DNA of 64,000 nt from Amorphochlora amoebiformis. Taxonomy: Eukaryota > Cercozoa > Chlorarachniophyceae. Below, piece by piece: positions 1-64,000 of the stretch (its first letter is position 1; each line of letters opens with the position of its first letter). Location: positions 62,001 through 126,000 of the forward strand of contig BAAHQB010000080.1 in NCBI GenBank assembly GCA_054601695.1. The letters are read 5' to 3'. The position numbers and the translations under genes were made by a program. Under the pieces are notes generated by a model. It searched no databases and was not told the DNA's origin. It saw only the letters and a list, made by a program, of their open reading frames with translations.

Positions 1-44366
<44,366 letters not shown>

Positions 44367-44408
44367 CTGCGTATATACTTTACATTTATATGTGTATATA
44401 TGTATATA

Positions 44409-44475
<67 letters not shown>

Positions 44476-44482
44476 TATTATG

Positions 44483-44597
<115 letters not shown>

Positions 44598-44671
44598 GTG
44601 TGTGTGTGTGTATGTATGTATATACACATATGTATAAAAATACATATATAAACATACATATATATATTAAA

Positions 44672-44708
<37 letters not shown>

Positions 44709-44715
44709 CATGAAC

Positions 44716-44735
44716 ATTCTGAGAAGAGGGACAGC
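44716..44735 (-). CDS. DHX37: Tentative 20-nt second exon of the DHX37 gene
   Basis: The acceptor CTCGCTCAG and a GTTCATG donor enclose 20 nt coding AVPLLR plus two bases. The phase joins both the candidate start exon and exon 1. Nothing in the short peptide is diagnostic. Confidence 0.3.
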
Positions 44736-44888
44736 CTGAGCGAGGGAGTAAAATAACGATTATAGATTTATATACGTGTATGCATATATACATATCTTTA
44801 ATATATATATATATATATATATAATATATAATATATATATATATATTTTTACCTGCATGAGATCATAAACGAATACAATGACACTTAC

Positions 44889-44903
44889 GATGTATACGTC
44901 CAT
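44889..44903 (-). CDS. DHX37: Tentative first exon of the DHX37 gene (start codon candidate)
   Basis: On the minus strand an ATG is followed by GAC GTA TAC ATC and a consensus donor GTAAGTG. Phase 0 continues into the 20-nt candidate at 44,716. The frame is also open upstream (KREVKGRERRN), which vaguely recalls the basic start of DHX37, so the true start may lie further up. Confidence 0.3.
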
Positions 44904-45568
44904 CCCCCCGAGAATATTCCTTCGCTCTCTCCCCTTCACCTCTCGTTTACAACCTGCTCCCTCCCCTTCTCTTTCTCTCTCTCCCTCTCACTCTCACTCT
45001 TTTCTCTCTCCGCAAACCAAGTTGCCAAAAAGTCATCACAAATCCCGAATTCCGCACCCTTCATCCCCGCCCTTTCCCTGAAGTTTCTTTTAGGGACAAC
45101 AGGTATCATCCCCATCGAAATCGGATGTATACCCTTCGTTTTTACCCGAGTTGCTCCCGTAGTTCCGCCGAAAGGTGCACGGAAGCCTGAATCTCCATTC
45201 GGAGAATATGATCTCTGATAATCTCCAGAATCTCACCGAATATCCATAATGGAATGTGACATTACGGAGAATCACTCACCAAGCGTGACAATGGGGAATA
45301 TCACGCAGATTGCACGTGCCCGTGAGTGTCCATGGTTTTGGGACACTTGGCTGCTTTCCTCCTTTGCAAGGTATTCCCTGGGGGTATGAGTTCTTGATTT
45401 GTGGGGAAGAACGCATATGTGTTTGGATTCTTCGATATCGAATCGAAATGGGGAGGGGGGAGGATTTGATATACTGAAATGCTTATGCTGGGTTCGGGGG
45501 AAAATGCGACTCTTGCGAGCCGAGCTCAATGTTGGGATTTAGACAAACCCGATGTATTGTCTTGACCT
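44904..45568. promoter_or_regulatory. Probable divergent promoter region between genes 1 and 2
   Basis: About 665 bp of ordinary-complexity, GC-richer sequence without TA repeat, between the tentative 5' end of DHX37 and the gene 2 start candidate. Minus-strand frames here (for example 45,272-45,529) have no recognisable domain. No core promoter motif can be named with confidence. Confidence 0.4.

Positions 45569-64000
<18,432 letters not shown>

Overview
This is a piece of a nuclear genome from an intron-rich eukaryote, most likely a protist or alga. I cannot place it more precisely. The evidence is two genes split into many short exons with GT-AG introns, interstitial TTAGGG/CCCTAA repeats, a Ty1/copia retrotransposon, and a background that is mostly (TA)n microsatellite. 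Nearly all long open frames in the window (runs of Y/I, S/L, C/V or T/H) are translations of TA, TC or TG repeats and are not genes. The real coding sequence sits in small islands of ordinary complexity, mostly 30-200 nt long.

Gene 1 (minus strand, about 44.4 kb down to 2.75 kb) is the ortholog of DHX37/Dhr1, the DEAH-box RNA helicase of the small-subunit processome. I located 51 exons totalling about 3.9 kb spread over 41.6 kb. They carry every helicase motif in order ([51 protein letters not shown]) and the DHX37-type C-terminal domains. Reading phase is continuous across all but two junctions (26.6 to 25.6 kb and 10.1 to 6.9 kb), where I think short exons are missing from my model. The extreme 5' end is tentative. 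A cysteine cluster resembling a ZZ zinc finger is encoded just upstream of the helicase core.

Gene 2 (plus strand, about 45.57 kb to beyond the right edge) is built the same way: 23 exon candidates with two internal phase breaks. It encodes a protein I do not recognise. It has one N-terminal membrane segment followed by a stretch with several N-glycosylation sequons, which suggests a type II membrane glycoprotein. Genes 1 and 2 are divergent, with their 5' ends within about 1 kb of each other near 44.9-45.6 kb.

Mobile elements: a 2,669-bp Ty1/copia element (46,293-48,961) lies between the third and fourth exon candidates of gene 2. Its two 238-bp LTRs are identical by eye. It keeps gag, protease and RNase H in one open frame but has lost most of integrase and the polymerase core. 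At least six other LTR-derived insertions (TGTT...TAACA ends) lie in gene 1 introns. All are flanked by TA repeat on both sides.

Repeats: besides (TA)n there are long TC tracts, a nearly 0.5-kb TG tract, telomere-type repeats in introns of both genes, and several minisatellites. Small pieces of exons with their splice sites are duplicated at several places next to the parent exon, embedded in TA repeat. Left of 2.75 kb I see only repeats and short unassigned unique islands.
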